Part shown: positions 24,666 through 37,100 of the stretch, one piece after another
Layout: every line of letters begins with the position of its first letter
Position numbering within the stretch: the stretch's first letter is position 1
DNA from: Galbula dea
Lineage: Eukaryota; Chordata; Aves; Piciformes; Galbulidae
Length of the DNA: 64,000 bases
Direction: 5' to 3'
NCBI GenBank assembly: GCA_013399015.1
Contig: VWZX01001670.1
Span: forward strand, 1,060 to 65,059
The notes under the pieces: generated by a model
Database searches by the model: none
What the model was told of the DNA's origin: nothing
The model's input: the letters and a program-made list of their open reading frames with translations, nothing else
Program-made: the position numbers and the translations under genes

Positions 24666-27600
24666 CCAGACACCGATGGCCAGAGGGCTTTGAGGGTGTT
24701 ATTCCAGCTAAAGCAGTCCTGTGTCTGCCTACTCTGGCTTTTAGCCAGGATTGTGACTTGTTTATCCTCTATTTCATTGTCCCACCCTATATTCAGGGCT
24801 GTTCAGAGAAGTTGCATAATGAAAAAGAGGAGCTGGTTTGGCTCCAGCTGGACCTGGTGCCTGTTGTTCACCATGAGTTCAGTTTAGTTGTGTAGACAAA
24901 ACTTGGTACACAATGAGAGGGAAACTATAAATAGCTCAGAGAATTTTTAAGATGTGAACATTTTATTTATTAGCTAATTGTTACTGCAAATAAAATTTTC
25001 AATAACCAAGATAAGGTTAGTTATATCTTCCTGCTAGGGTATTTGTAGGCTGCTCCTTTGGCTTAAATTGATGGATTCTGAATTTTCTAATAAGCATTTC
25101 CTTACTGAAAACCAAATCTGTAAAAGTAGCAACATGTAAAATCAAAACAACCCTTTTTATTTTCCCTGTATATTTATTTGGAAGCCTATCTACAAATAAC
25201 CTTAGAGAACATTTTTGTTACTTTTTTTTCTTTTTAGTTCAACGTAGCCAACAGTAAAAACCTTGTTTACATTAAGCAAATGTGCAATGATGCAGCAAAA
25301 TCAATTTAGTCACACTGATGTAAATCCCTCATACAGATGTAATGCCTGTGTGCAAAGTAGGACATTTCTGAATATGCACAATATTTAAAATGAAGTGAAG
25401 GAGAGCAATTCTATTCTTCCCAGCTGACTCCTTAATATGATTTATATAGATGCCTCTGAAAGAAAAGGACTTTCTGGTCAAAAATAAGGGTTCATTAAGG
25501 GTGCTGTTGATCATGAAGGAATTTAATGACTTTCAGATTGAAAGCTGCAGTAGCTTAACAGCTAGATTAATACTTGTACAAACAAGCATTACATTTAAAC
25601 TGAGCATATTTATACTTAAAAATCGCTGGAAAAATAAATATGTGATTGTATAACTCCATTTTATAGTTACTTTTCAAAATAGAAGTGAAAATGAATGTAC
25701 ATTAGGTCCTGGCCTTTTCTTAGTAATTTAATGTGATTTGTTGTCAACAAGAGAGAAACCATACCTCTGACACTCAATAAGAATGAGAACAAAATGTACC
25801 TTACTATGGGTATTCAGCCAAATATCTGCAGGCAAAAAATGGCACAGCCTGTGAAGGCCATTACTGAAAACCAGGTGGGGCCATCAAGGGGGGTGACAGT
25901 AAGAGTACCAGTAATCAGGTAATGACCATTTTCCTGCGCAGTCTGCAGAGGTTTGGGCATTTTTTTAGTGGTTTTGGGTTTTGTTTGCTTGGGTTTTTTT
26001 TAAAAGGTTCAGAAAATTGTGAAGTTGGAATAAAAATTCTGGTAATTTGGTAGATGTCTTTTAGATGATTTTTGGGGAAAAGAAGATTCCAAATACTTGG
26101 TTGCGGTATAACACTTGCTTAAGACAGTAATAAATGAAAGACCAACATTCAAACAAAATATTTTTATTGAAAGCACAGTTTCTAATCAAATCTAGACTAT
26201 GTCTCAAAAGGTTTTCCTTACAAAGTATTTTAAAAATGGGGAAACGTTTTCCTAATCTGAATGTAAGCACATTCTGAAACCTGGAAATCGTTTGTTAAAT
26301 TAAATTTTGATTTTCCTTATGGCTAAAGGGATACTAGGGAAGTGAAAACAAGATGTCACATGGGGCTTCCTTCCCGTGTGCATTCACCTACTACCACTGC
26401 TACTGATGCTGAAAGTGACTGTTAAGGAAACATTTTTTTCCTCCTCTACCCTCCCTAAAAAAGAAGTGTAGGAAGTCCCTTTTCAGGAGCAAAGTCAGGG
26501 TAGAATCTCATTCTCATGGTTTACAGTCTCCTAAAAGACAGGTGATCTGAGAAACACCATTCTGTACATCGAAATCCTCTTTGGACCTTCCCAGAAACGT
26601 ACATTACCAGGAGTTTGCAATGCTGCTTTTTTCCTAACAGCACTAACACTAACAAGAACCTGAGTAGGAAACCCTCATCAGATAAAGAGCCAGGGGCAAG
26701 GGAAGTGCTTAGGCAGGTAGGAAGCTTAGCACTCAATTATTACTGAATTTCAAATCCGCAGGCACTACAACTATACCCTCTACTTTATAATTCCTAAGAT
26801 TACTGAGATTTATCAACAGAAGCTGTGGCCCCCACTGGATAATTCCTGAGTTCCTTGAAATGAGTCTAATACCCAACAGGGTTACTTGTGCTGCTGCTGA
26901 AAGATATTTCTGGCCTTTTACGTGTCAGAAAAGAAACTGAATGTGACGGATTTGGAGCTGCCTTGTGATAATTTAGGAATATGGTCTGTTGGCCTGATTA
27001 TTTGGGTGAATGTCTGAGTTTAACTCATCAATGGTTGGCTTGCAACTGCACTTGTAAATGGTCACTGGATCTGTATGCACTTGCATTCCTGGGATGCCCC
27101 ACTTCCATTGGGGTTGCACAGCCAGGGAGCACAGCAAGGAGGAAGGAGAAAGAGATACAGTTTTGAACCAAAGCATCTCTGCACAGGCAGCCCTACCATC
27201 CTGTGCATCCCTAGGAGAGACATAGGTTTCTGAAGACCACTGGGGATTAGAGATGGGACCTCTAACTATTTGATAAAACAACTGGATAGAACATTGTTAG
27301 GGGACATTAACTGGGATGTGTTCATCTTTATCCATGGTGACTCTATGTGTTTGTTGAATTTTCTGTGGAAGTGAAGGTTAACCCTAAAATGCACATTCTG
27401 GAAGAAAACGGGTTTGTGAATAGCATGGTCATTTTCAGCAGTTTTTATTTAATACTGTCTGTTCCGAACTGGTGCTGTTCAGAACTCTGCACTTAGGGAA
27501 CCTAAGAGGATGATGCCAGGGTTAATTTACAAAAGCACAGTGACTTCTTCAAACTTGAAACTAATGGAAAGCTGTGCAGTTGTGATGCTACTCCATAGTT

Positions 27601-29120
27601 TATAGTAAAGGCACGTTGGGTGGAGCACTGGAAATATTACAGGGTGTCTAGCCCACTCCAGAGTGCCGGACCCAGCTTCATCCTTGATGAGCTTCCAACT
27701 GAGACTAAACTGGTCAAGTAAATCTCTTCTTGATTGTGAGAGTGCCAGAGGTTATTTGCCAAGTGCTGAAAGAATATTTGACTTGTGTAAATGGCATGTG
27801 TAATAGGACACAAAGAAGGTTTCTAAGAAACCACCCCTCAATTTGGAAGAAAAGGGTTTTTTTCTTTGTCTGTACAGTTTGGGTGAGCAAAATATAGAAA
27901 ACAGAAAGTTGAAAATCCTAAGAAAATTACCTGAACCATATTTCTTTCACTCTTTCTTGGCTGAGAGGACAAATAGGTAGTTTATTATAGCTTTATTGGT
28001 TCTTGATTGAGGAGTTCATAAAGGCAACCTACAGGCTTAAGCCATATTCTAGATTAATGCCTAATTCTGCCATCATAGCTAGGAGGCACTATGCTCGTTC
28101 ACTGCTTACTCATGCTGTTCTGGTATGCAAAGTTCTTTTTCACTGTTGCTGGAAAGGTTAATATATTATGTCTCCCTAACTGTGAATTTCTAATGCCCTC
28201 ATCTTGTCCCTGGTGAACATCTTTTATATTTTATGGATTTCGCTCAACAGCAAAAACAACCATATATTAAGACATCCATTTGTCAAGAGAAACCAGATAT
28301 AAACAATGTATTCTGCAGCAGATCCTCTCAGTGGCTGCTTCATATTACTAACAGTGAACTCTAGCCAAAAATCTGCTATATCCACCTATTGGATGACCAC
28401 AGTGGCAAAACCATTTTTAATGATACAGATGGAGCACTGAGTCTCTTTTGCCACTTCCTTCACTAAGACCACATAAAGGATAAGACTGAGCTGACCAGAA
28501 CCCACTGCAAGCTCCATGGCTTTATTTTGGTCAACGAAAAGACTTTGGAAAAAGACTGCTTAGTGTCACATGATTGTCTGAAGAGGAGGAAATATTTAGG
28601 GGTAATTCTTGAAGAGCTGCATTTTGTAAGGCCAAATGATCGACTACTAAAAAAATCTAGAATACAGGGAGGAGACAAACTGAACCAGAGAGAAGAGGAA
28701 GAAATCCAACCCATCAAGTAAATTCTGAGTGCAACAAGCAACTAGTTATTAGCCTTCTTTTGAGAATTTCTGCTGGGTAGTCAGAAGACATTTCCTTGTG
28801 CTGCTGATGTTTCTGAATGGTAACTTTTTGTGGAGTATCTTGCAGGACTCTAGATACAAGTGGCAAAGGTCTCAACTGTGGTCACAAAGCATATATCTAA
28901 ACAAAAGGCAAAATACTGAAGGAATAATACTGCTTCTGAAATTTGCTTTAATTGAATTGTCTAGAAGAAACAGAAGATTTAATAAAACTCACATATTGTG
29001 AAGAGAAATACAAGTACCATAGCAACTTCTTAACATCTTTTGTAAATTTGGAAGACGATTTCACTTCCCTCTCAAGAAGGGGAGTGTAGACTCAGGTTCA
29101 TGGAATCCCTTTGCTGAAAT
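24666..29120. other. Non-coding spacer
   Basis: About 4.5 kb of AT-rich sequence with no convincing exon or repeat on either strand. Open frames are short and motif-free. Confidence 0.5.
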
Positions 29121-30045
29121 TGAGGTGAACAAACACCTGAGGTTAGTGGAGAGTTAGCAGTTTATTTTCCTAAATATACCAACAATAATTGGCACGATAT
29201 TAAATATACAAAACCAATTAGTCATATACAATACAGATAGGCAAAATACTTAATGATAGGTGACATGGATAGGCAAATAATGAGAGGTGGAATTGATAAG
29301 CCTTGTATTTCTTGATAATTAAAAAGAAGAGATAGAGGAAGGGGAAAAGAGAGGAAAGAGAAAGTAAAGTAACATAAAGAAAGAGATCACCAGTCCTTCA
29401 TTCCAGTGTTGATCCAGCAATGGGAATTTTTCTGGTATGTATGTGAAAGCGCTTGTCCAGAAGTCTCCCAAAAACCAAGGTGGTCATCTCCCCTTTTTAT
29501 AGTTACTCAGTATGGACTGCCCTTCTGCTGTAACAGGAGCCATTGTCCCAAGAGTTAATTTCCTGGCCAAGTCCAAAGAAGCATTTCTCAGCAAAGCCCA
29601 GAGAGTTTCATTTCTGAGAACTTACAAGGATTTTGTTTCTGGGAATTTACATCTTGGTACATTCCTTCCCCAGGGATCAGGGGGCTTAGGCCCAGTCTTT
29701 AAGTGAGTACTTGAGACACTCCAGGAAGCCTTCACTCCCTTTTATTTTATTATCTCAGCCAGGTCTGGTCTTTTCCCATCATAGACTTCCCCTTTGCTTT
29801 GTTTCAGGGCCTTATAAGTTGACAGGAATGCCAGAGTTAGTTTGCTTTTTCTGCTTGGTGTCCCACAGACCAAAGGAGAGATGGAGTAATCTCAGCTTCT
29901 GGTTGTTTCCTGCAGCTAGTCAACATTATTTCCCTGCTTTCTAAGCTAACTGTCAGATTGTCACTATCTTCATTTTTTCTCTCTTGGTTCATCCCATCTC
30001 AATAAAACTCTGGAGAACCCAGTAAGTCATAGCCTGCTTCTGACA
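29121..30045 (-). mobile_element. Probable ERV LTR, minus orientation
   Basis: On the minus strand it starts TGTCAGAAGCAGGC (at 30045) and carries a strong TATA box, ACTATAAAAAGGGG (about 29491-29504), and a poly(A) signal AATAAA (+ strand TTTATT near 29161). The + strand low end is TGAGGTGAAC. Flanking bases GAAAT (29116-29120) and GAAAC (30046-30050) could be a target duplication with one mismatch. No viral genes are attached, so it would be a solo LTR. Confidence 0.55.
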
Positions 30046-32533
30046 GAAACTAGACAAATTTGACAGCTGTTTTCAGACTGAAGCAGTAGAGCATGTACTG
30101 TCCCATTGTGGGTTTGTCTACATCACCTTTTACAGGCAGCCCCAGACCAGCTCTGCTTGGGGTTTCTGTTGGCTAGATGCAGTGTAGTTGTGACCCAAAA
30201 GCAGTGATCCCAGTGAGTACAATGGGGTGCAGCATCTTTCATTAATTGTTTCCATATTTTATCTGAGCAGTGCAGTTACACTTAAAAGTTTTCATTCACT
30301 CTAGTCTTCCTATACTGCACAGCTGGTTATCTTGATATGGTTATTTCTGTTCCTCCCTAATGCTTTTGCTCCTACTCTTAATACAATGCCATCACTAAAA
30401 GGAAGGAGAGCAGGGTTCTACATTCACATTCGAATCATACAAGTTCAAACATTTATTTTAAATCAGACATTGTTCTGATGCCACATGACTATAGATTCTA
30501 CAGCACAGTTTGTGTGAGATTTCCAAACAAATCCCAAGCAAACAAAATTTGTAGAAAACATAATCATATAATTTTACTATTCTCTGGGATACTGGCTTAT
30601 GGGAATAATTTCCAACAAAGAGGCTGCTGGGATCCTTTGCAGAGTGATCTTCATACTGTTTGATAATATCCCTATTTTCCTGTGTTGACACCAATTGGAG
30701 AAATAGCTTATACTAGATACAGAAATCTTAAGAATACAGAATCTTAAGGCTTGATATTGTCCCTCACAAACACATTATTCTTTGACTTTCTGATCATGTT
30801 TGCTATCAAAACTAATTAAACATACTTTAGTTATCACCTGCTTCCAAACAGACCCATTGTAATGGAATTTTTGAACTTTTTAATCTTATGGAGCAGGTAC
30901 CATCAACCTGAGCTTTAATTATCAAACCCATTTTATCATTAACACTTCAGCATGTTATGTCCTGTCACAAGGAGTTGTTAGATCATCCTCATAGGATCTT
31001 GGATAGCCAAGCCAGTGTGTGTGAGATCAAAGAAAGAGGATGATCTGGCTCTCCCCTATCTTTTATTGAGTCTCACCAAAGAGAGAGGCAGCTGGACTGG
31101 GAGGCAGAAGGTGTGCTTCAGGAAACAGCTTCTGGTGACTTTTTTTTCCCCTTATGCATTAGCAGGTTAAGAGTTGAGAAAGTATGGCTTGTCCCCTCAC
31201 TTGATATTGTTAAGCAGGGAATGACATTTATCTCTTAACAGTTCCCCATTGTAAAGCCAAATCTGCTGCCATCCAAAAAAACCAACCTGCAGTATTGTTC
31301 TCCTGTTATCATGGTAAATTATGGATGTGAGACATGCTGAATCATGACAATGCTCCTGCATGAGGTTGTTCTATGCATGGAAGAAATTTGTCTTTTGTCA
31401 TGTATGGCTTTCTTTATGCTCCTATTTATTACAAGTCTGATGTCAGGGTCGTGATGGGATTGCAAGGAAATACTATGCATGCTGGTCACTCCGGGATTTT
31501 AAGGGCAGGCATCTGGGCTATTCTGAGGAGATTGGATCAGTTTACAGTTGATCTGTGACCAATGCATAAGCAGTGATTCATGTTTGCAGCATGGCCACTC
31601 TAGTTAAAGCATGTGAGTCAACAAAGCATTGCATCAAGACCAGAACTGTGCTTTTCCCTTGTACTTTCTAAGTTTTACTGATCACCAATTAGCTTTAGGC
31701 TATGTGCCTGTGTGTGGCAGCATAGGTGTGATCCACCAAACTGAATATGGCCCAAAATTTACAGCTACCTTCACACAAAGAAGGACAAGCCCTTTAACAA
31801 CCTCTCGAAGGGGAGAAGGCCTCTTGTTGCAACCTGAAAGGGGCTGCTTACCCCCCACTTTGGGACAAACGACCAAGTTTGTGGTCCCCTTGAACTGAAT
31901 TAAGGTAAGCAGATGCCAGCCAACCAGTTTTGATTTATTAGTACAAAATACAAGGCATGCGGTTCAACATATTAACACCTTCCTGGCTATTGTTCTGATT
32001 ATTGTTACAATATATACTTATGCTCCTTTTACTTGCAACTGTCACTGTCCTTGTAAACAATCACCTGATTCTTCTAATTCCCCCGAGTAGTAAGCAGGTC
32101 CTTCAACCTAAGTGGGATGCATTTTTGCTTTGACAAATGTGTTACTGTTAAGAGAAGATATTGTTAAGATCAGTTTACACAACACATGTTATTGTTGTAA
32201 CTGTCATGTGATGCATGATTCTCTCTTTCTCCCCTTTCTCTCTTTTCATTTTTACCTTCTTTATATCACCACCGTGGGTGAAGATTATGAGGACTCCAGG
32301 AAAGACCAATCAATGTTTAAGTCACAGGGTGGTGTGGTGTGCACAGTGGACAGTTTGCCCTTAACATTTATTGGTGTGTAGACCAATTCGTATTAAAGCA
32401 AGAACGGTTTGCAAAACTGTCCGTAGTTTTGCTGTGCTATCACGACTTTGCACAGAGCACATGTAGGCAGACCAGATGTTTTTGCACTACTCTTGAAATA
32501 CACTAAGTCTTCACCGAATTGTGTTTTTGCTGA
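30046..32533. other. Spacer upstream of TRIM24, possibly repeat-derived
   Basis: No gene is recognised. Several pieces have an LTR-like feel (TGTCACAAGG at about 30963, and TTTATTAG within TTGATTTATTAG near 31935), but boundaries cannot be set. A perfect small inverted repeat, GCAAAACT-gtccgt-AGTTTTGC, lies at 32411-32432. Confidence 0.4.
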
Positions 32534-32698
32534 GTCACCATGCTTATGCATGAAGTTTCTTGGAATCGAGAGGAAGAAGTTGGGACTGACCACCATGCAT
32601 ATACACAAGTACTTGGAAACCAAACGGAGTATTTGGGACTGTCCATCATGCCATATGCATGAAGTTTCCTGGGACTGGGCAAAGAATCTAGGACTCGG
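32534..32698 (+). repeat. Three imperfect 53-57-bp direct repeats upstream of the CpG island
   Basis: Copies at 32534-32588, 32589-32641 and 32642-32698 share a start like CCAYCATGC.TAT and an end like TTGGGACTG. The first and third also share ATGCATGAAGTTTC. They end about 170 bp before the CpG island. They may be U3-type enhancer repeats of an old LTR or a local expansion. A link to TRIM24 regulation is only positional. Confidence 0.75.
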
Positions 32699-33290
32699 AC
32701 TGTATAATGGTATTACCAGAAGGTAAGAGTGGACCCCCACCACCAAGACACCTGACATCGAGTGGATTCAATGGGATGCCGCCAGATTTGGAGCAAAAGG
32801 AGACAGGACCAGCAGTACGCCTTTAACACAGTCTGCGTGTGTTGGCTGGTGGGGCACAGGGCCCCGAGGAGGTGTCGCCACGGGCAACCACGACTCAGCC
32901 ACCTCTGAGCACCCCCTAGGCTACCGCGGGTGGCAGCCGCGGGAACCGCCTGCCCATTCTCCCAGAGAGGACGCGGGGCGGGGCTTCCTCCGGCGGCCAG
33001 GCTGGTTCCTGTGGGGGCGGGGAGGGAGAACGGCTCCCCGCACGTAGGCGGGGGGCGCGGCCTCGGACGGGGAGGGGCCCGGCAGTGCGAGGCAGCGGGG
33101 CCGAGACCGCGGGCGGGGCGGAACGGTGGGTGGAGGGTGGCAGGAGAAGGGGCGGGGCGCGGCGCAGGGAGCAGGCGGCCGAGCAGTTAACTGTTGGGGC
33201 AGGCACACAAACACTGAGGATCGTGAGGGGTGGGGTTTAGTTTGGCAACAGCGGAGTGGAAAGAGAAGCGGCGGGGGAGCGGGGCTGCGT

Positions 33291-33291
33291 N
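33291..33291. other. Single-N assembly gap at the TRIM24 start codon
   Basis: The N falls in a very GC-rich stretch, where no in-frame ATG precedes the alanine tract. An in-frame TGA stands at 33224-33226, and the codons between it and the N contain only GTG. The true ATG and the first few codons are therefore probably missing here. Confidence 0.85.
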
Positions 33292-33292
33292 G

Positions 33293-33668
33293 GTAGTGGC
33301 GGCTGCGGCGGTGGCGGCTGCGGCGGCTGGGGGGCCCAGCCTGGCGGATCGAACGGCAGCGACGGCGCTGAGCGGGGAGAACGAGGCCGAGAGCCGGCAG
33401 GGCCCGGCGGAGCGCGGCGGGGAGGTGGCTTCGATCAACCTGTTGGACACTTGCGGCGTGTGCGGGCAGCCCATCCAGAGCCGGCGGCCCAAGCTGCTGC
33501 CCTGCCTCCACTCGGTCTGCCTCCGCTGCCTACCACAGCCGACACGCTACCTCATGCTGCCCCCCGCCATCCCATCGTCGGCCGCCGGCACCCTCAAGGA
33601 GCTGCAGCCGCCGGCGCCCTCCTCCTCGCCCCTCTCTTCGACGGCCTCACCCGTACACTGCGTGCCTG
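33293..33668 (+). CDS. TRIM24: TRIM24 exon 1 (5' incomplete): N-terminus and first part of RING finger
   Basis: TRIM24 (TIF1-alpha) is a nuclear chromatin-binding coregulator and RING-type E3 ubiquitin ligase that binds nuclear receptors and modified histone H3. The exon encodes an alanine-rich leader, then SGENEAESRQGP and NLLDTCGVCGQPIQ. RING ligands visible are C-x2-C (codons at 33452 and 33461), then C-x-H-x2-C-x2-C in LLPCLHSVCLRC, with the last pair in exon 2. A Pro/Ser/Ala-rich linker follows. The exon ends at a strong donor (CTG|GTAAGT, 33669), leaving one base of a split Val codon (phase 1). The start is lost at the N at 33291. From memory, mammalian TRIM24 begins with a short Val/Glu/Lys-containing leader before its alanine tract. 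SGENEAESRQGP and the exon 2 match favour TRIM24 over the paralogue TRIM33. Confidence 0.93.
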
Positions 33669-34123
33669 GTAAGTGGCCCTTCTGCCCTCGACTCCTTCCC
33701 TTCGCTTGGCTCCACCGGCCCCCGGGGTTGAGGGTGCAGTCCCCTCCACCCCGCGCCCTTCGCCTGCCGCCTCTCGGAGGCCTGTGTGTCTTGGCAGACA
33801 CGGGGGACGAGGGGCTATCGCGTCGGGAACTTGCGGAAGCCTCGGGTGCTGTGGGGTGCAGATGCTCGGCTGCTGAGGGCACTGACCTGTCGGAGCGGGC
33901 TGGGGCTCGGGGCGAGCCGTGTCGCTGCTCGCCAGCACTAAGGCTGGCGGTGGGATCGTGTTAGTGTTGGTTTTATTTTTGATTATTATTATTTAAATTT
34001 CCCACCTTGGACGGGAAGGCAGTAATTGTACTTTCCCAGGACCTCTCTGTGGTAGAGAGGAGGGGCGGGAGCTGTCCTCCTCCTCCCCGGGCTGGGCCTG
34101 CCTCAGGGGCAGCTTCCCCGGAT

Positions 34124-34149
34124 GGGTGTCAGGGCGGGGGGAGGGGGGA
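34124..34149 (+). promoter_or_regulatory. Potential G-quadruplex in the CpG island
   Basis: Four or more runs of at least three Gs lie within 26 bases (GGG-TGTCA-GGG-C-GGGGGG-A-GGGGGG), matching the usual G4 pattern. It sits about 460 bp inside intron 1 on the coding strand, downstream of the first donor site. Folding is predicted, not shown. Confidence 0.6.
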
Positions 34150-37100
34150 GCTGTGTCCCCAGAAGGGCTAGGTCTTGCCTCTTGCCGGCGGGAAACCTTA
34201 GTACTGGGTGATAAGAAGGCAGAAAAACACATCGAGAAGACAGAGTTTTTTGAGTGGTGTTTCTAGGCGGGCAATTTGGAGCTCACATAGAGGGAAGCCC
34301 TCCGGTGTCATCCTCTGTACACCGCGGTCGGGTGGGGAGGGACCGAGTGAGTGCCTGGGCGGTCACAAATGTGGACAAATGACAACACTTGGCCACGTGA
34401 TGGGCAGCTTAGATGGATCTGGTAATGCTTTAAGATAAAATTAGTTAATTGTCATGCTGAAGGGAGAATGCTGTGAGGAAGTTTTGGTAAGCTCATGGTA
34501 CTGACTGAATAGGTTATGTCAGTGTGTTTAAATAATACATTTTGCTGTAGAATATGTGTAATAAGCTCCTACAATCTGAATGAGCTTTCCTGATGTTTTT
34601 TTCTGTTTTTTTCCTAGCCCTCTTAGGATTAGTGGGTCACTTAAATTTTGTTAAAGGCAGCTTTATCTTAGGAAAAAGTGCAAACAACCATCCTCTAGTG
34701 GAAACAGATAAAGATCCTGGAGAAATTTGATTAGAAAAGAGGAAGTGTGATGGAAATTGAGCTTCTCTATAGGTATTAGTAGAGATTAATTAGTGCTTAT
34801 TAATAAGGATGTGTAGTAGGAGATCAAGTGAAAAGTTCTACAGGAAGAAAGGAGTAATGACTTCAGATTGGCTCTTCTTAAGCAAGTATTGGCTATTGTC
34901 CTTTAAGGGCATTTAGGAAATACTTACCATCCTGCCAGCAGTTCTGACCAGAAGTATGCAAAATATTTGCAGCAATTCGTAAAGGAACACCATCTTGAGA
35001 GAAATGAGCATTTGGGACAATTGGAGAGGCAGCCTTGATTCAGAATATCTGAGAAATTCCCAAGTATTTTATTAAGAGGATATACTGAACCTTTTCCTCT
35101 GTATGGATGTCTGTGTTACTGTGTTCATTCTGTCTTTAATTTTAGCGTGTAATTTATGTAGTAGTCAGACTGTCTAGTCAGAAGTCCCAGAATGGGGAAA
35201 ATCTTAGAGACCCAAAGCCAGTATATTTAAGTGGTGTTGGTTGGTCCAGAAGTGTTATTGCTCACATGTCTACAAGTAAAATTGTGAAGTTCTGCATGGC
35301 AGAAATGGAAGAAGCACAAGCTTTGGTGCATGATGTGGTATTTCAAGATGGGAATCTTTGAAGTGAGAAAGAGGGCAGAGATGCAGTTAGCTTGGGGTTT
35401 GCAACATAGGCTGGGGGACAATCATCAACTTAGGAGTTTTGAGGTAGTGAACAGGCACCACAGCATAATTACCAGATGTTCTATGTAAATATTGCAGAAA
35501 AAGAAGTCTGTAGTTGAGTAAGAAATGAGGTGCATCATACGAATGAAAAGATAGTGCTGTTCAAACATCTGTTTGAGAGGAGAAAAACAGATAAGGAATT
35601 GTAGCAACAGCAAACTTGTTTCCCTCCTTTTGTCTGTGAACTGGTTTTATAAATGAATGTTACAGTGTATATTCCTCCTAATTTCACGAATTTACAGACA
35701 TAATATTTTTGACGAAGTTACGTTTACCCTTCTGACTTTTCTTTCAAGTTGTTTGACTTGAGTTGACACTACCATTCATTGTTTAATAGGAAGAAAAGGT
35801 TTGTAATAGGTACCACACTGTCCTTGAGGCATTATTTACATCTTTTCTTGTCGTGGTTCTGGCCCAGTTAAAATGATGATGGTTGTGTACTAGCAAGCTA
35901 AGGCCTAAATTGATAACATGCATTGACTGATTTATGTTTTCCAACTGAGATTGGAAAAGTTGTAAACTTAAGTTAGGGTTGAAAAAAATATGTCAATCTC
36001 TAAAGGTGATTATATTGAGAAAAAAATGTTATGGCTGGAGGAGTTCCTAAATTCTCAGAAGATGGAAGGAAGGACAAAATGGTGGCAATCATGTCACATC
36101 TTCTGGTAATATCTTGTGCAAAATGTTTATGAGGAGTGACCTGAAGAAGTAAACTGAATTGTATAAGCTTAGAAAATTGGATAGTCAGTGCCTCTTGTGA
36201 TGTAAATTACAAGATTACTGTGACTGAACTGAAGAAATAAACAGCGAAGAAGCTATTTGTGCTGAAAAGAATGTCCTAGGTAAGGAACATAATAGAATTA
36301 GGAACTATGAAAAGCTCCTGAAAGATAAGCAGGCAGAGTGCTTAAGCACGTGTGCTGAGCAATAAAATGTTGCACAAAAGGAAGCCTGAAGAAAGCTTGG
36401 TAGAAGGGAGTCTGTCTTGAACAAAGGGGAGGATGTCATTTGAGAAGTGCCAGCCTTGAGATAGATTGTTGTGTTAATAATCCAAATTAGTTGAGAAAGG
36501 GGTAACTAAAGAGGAATTGAGTTTCAAGTATAATCTGGATATGCTTTTTGTCTTCAGTAAACTGTTTCAAAGCAGAAACAGTCTTTTGCTTTACTGGAAC
36601 AATGTGTACCTTCAACTTCCAACATGCAGACAGCTTTACTTTGGAGAATACTGGCTCTCTTCTGTCAAGATTTGAACAACTAATAAGGCAGTGCTGTTAA
36701 AATTTTAAGACTTAAAGATCTAGATTGAATTAAGAGTTCTAGTGTTTCTGGTTTGAATATGGAATTCAGCATGAGTAATGCAAAGACAAGTTTCAAGACA
36801 TGTGAAGGACCTTTTTGTGATGGCTGTTAATCTGTATTCATCCTGCAAAAGTAGGCTGGTGGCAAGGCCAGTTGACAAGGATGTCCTGTATACTGCCACA
36901 TGCATTCAGTTTTGAAATAAAGTCATTTCTGTAGAAAAGAAAACCAGAATTTCTGAATCTCTGTACTGTTCTTGAAGTTTAAGGTGTTGAAGCACTTGTG
37001 TGTCATGTGTCAATGGCCTAAGGACTGGAAAACTCCTTGTTTTCTGAGTGTCCAATGGCAACTTATTTGATATACATGATATTTTTGTTGTTGCATTACC

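Larger units (their letters stand above)
32870..34340 (+). promoter_or_regulatory. TRIM24: TRIM24 CpG island and promoter region
   Basis: Base composition changes abruptly from AT-rich flanks to GC- and CpG-dense sequence that brackets TRIM24 exon 1. SP1-type GC boxes are visible at 32975-32984, 33013-33022, 33111-33119 and 33149-33158. No TATA box is seen near the exon, which fits a CpG-island promoter with dispersed start sites. The transcription start cannot be fixed from sequence. Confidence 0.85.

Noticed and set aside
1..32500. Exons of the gene expected upstream of TRIM24 (AKR1D1 in mammals)
   Set aside because: No aldo-keto reductase exon was recognised. In mammals this neighbour is far away, so its absence is not surprising.
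33230..33292. GTG at 33230 as the TRIM24 start
   Set aside because: It is not an ATG, its codons do not resemble the TRIM24 N-terminus, and an assembly gap lies just downstream. The true start is more likely in the gap.
32921..33511. 196-codon minus-strand open frame across the CpG island
   Set aside because: It is antisense to TRIM24 exon 1, spans the N, and owes its length to GC-rich sequence lacking stops. It is very Pro/Ala/Arg-rich with no domain.
33669..33964. Continuation of the TRIM24 frame past 33668 to a stop near 33962
   Set aside because: A strong GTAAGT donor at 33669 joins in phase to exon 2, giving the conserved RING. The read-through is Pro/Arg-rich with no similarity.
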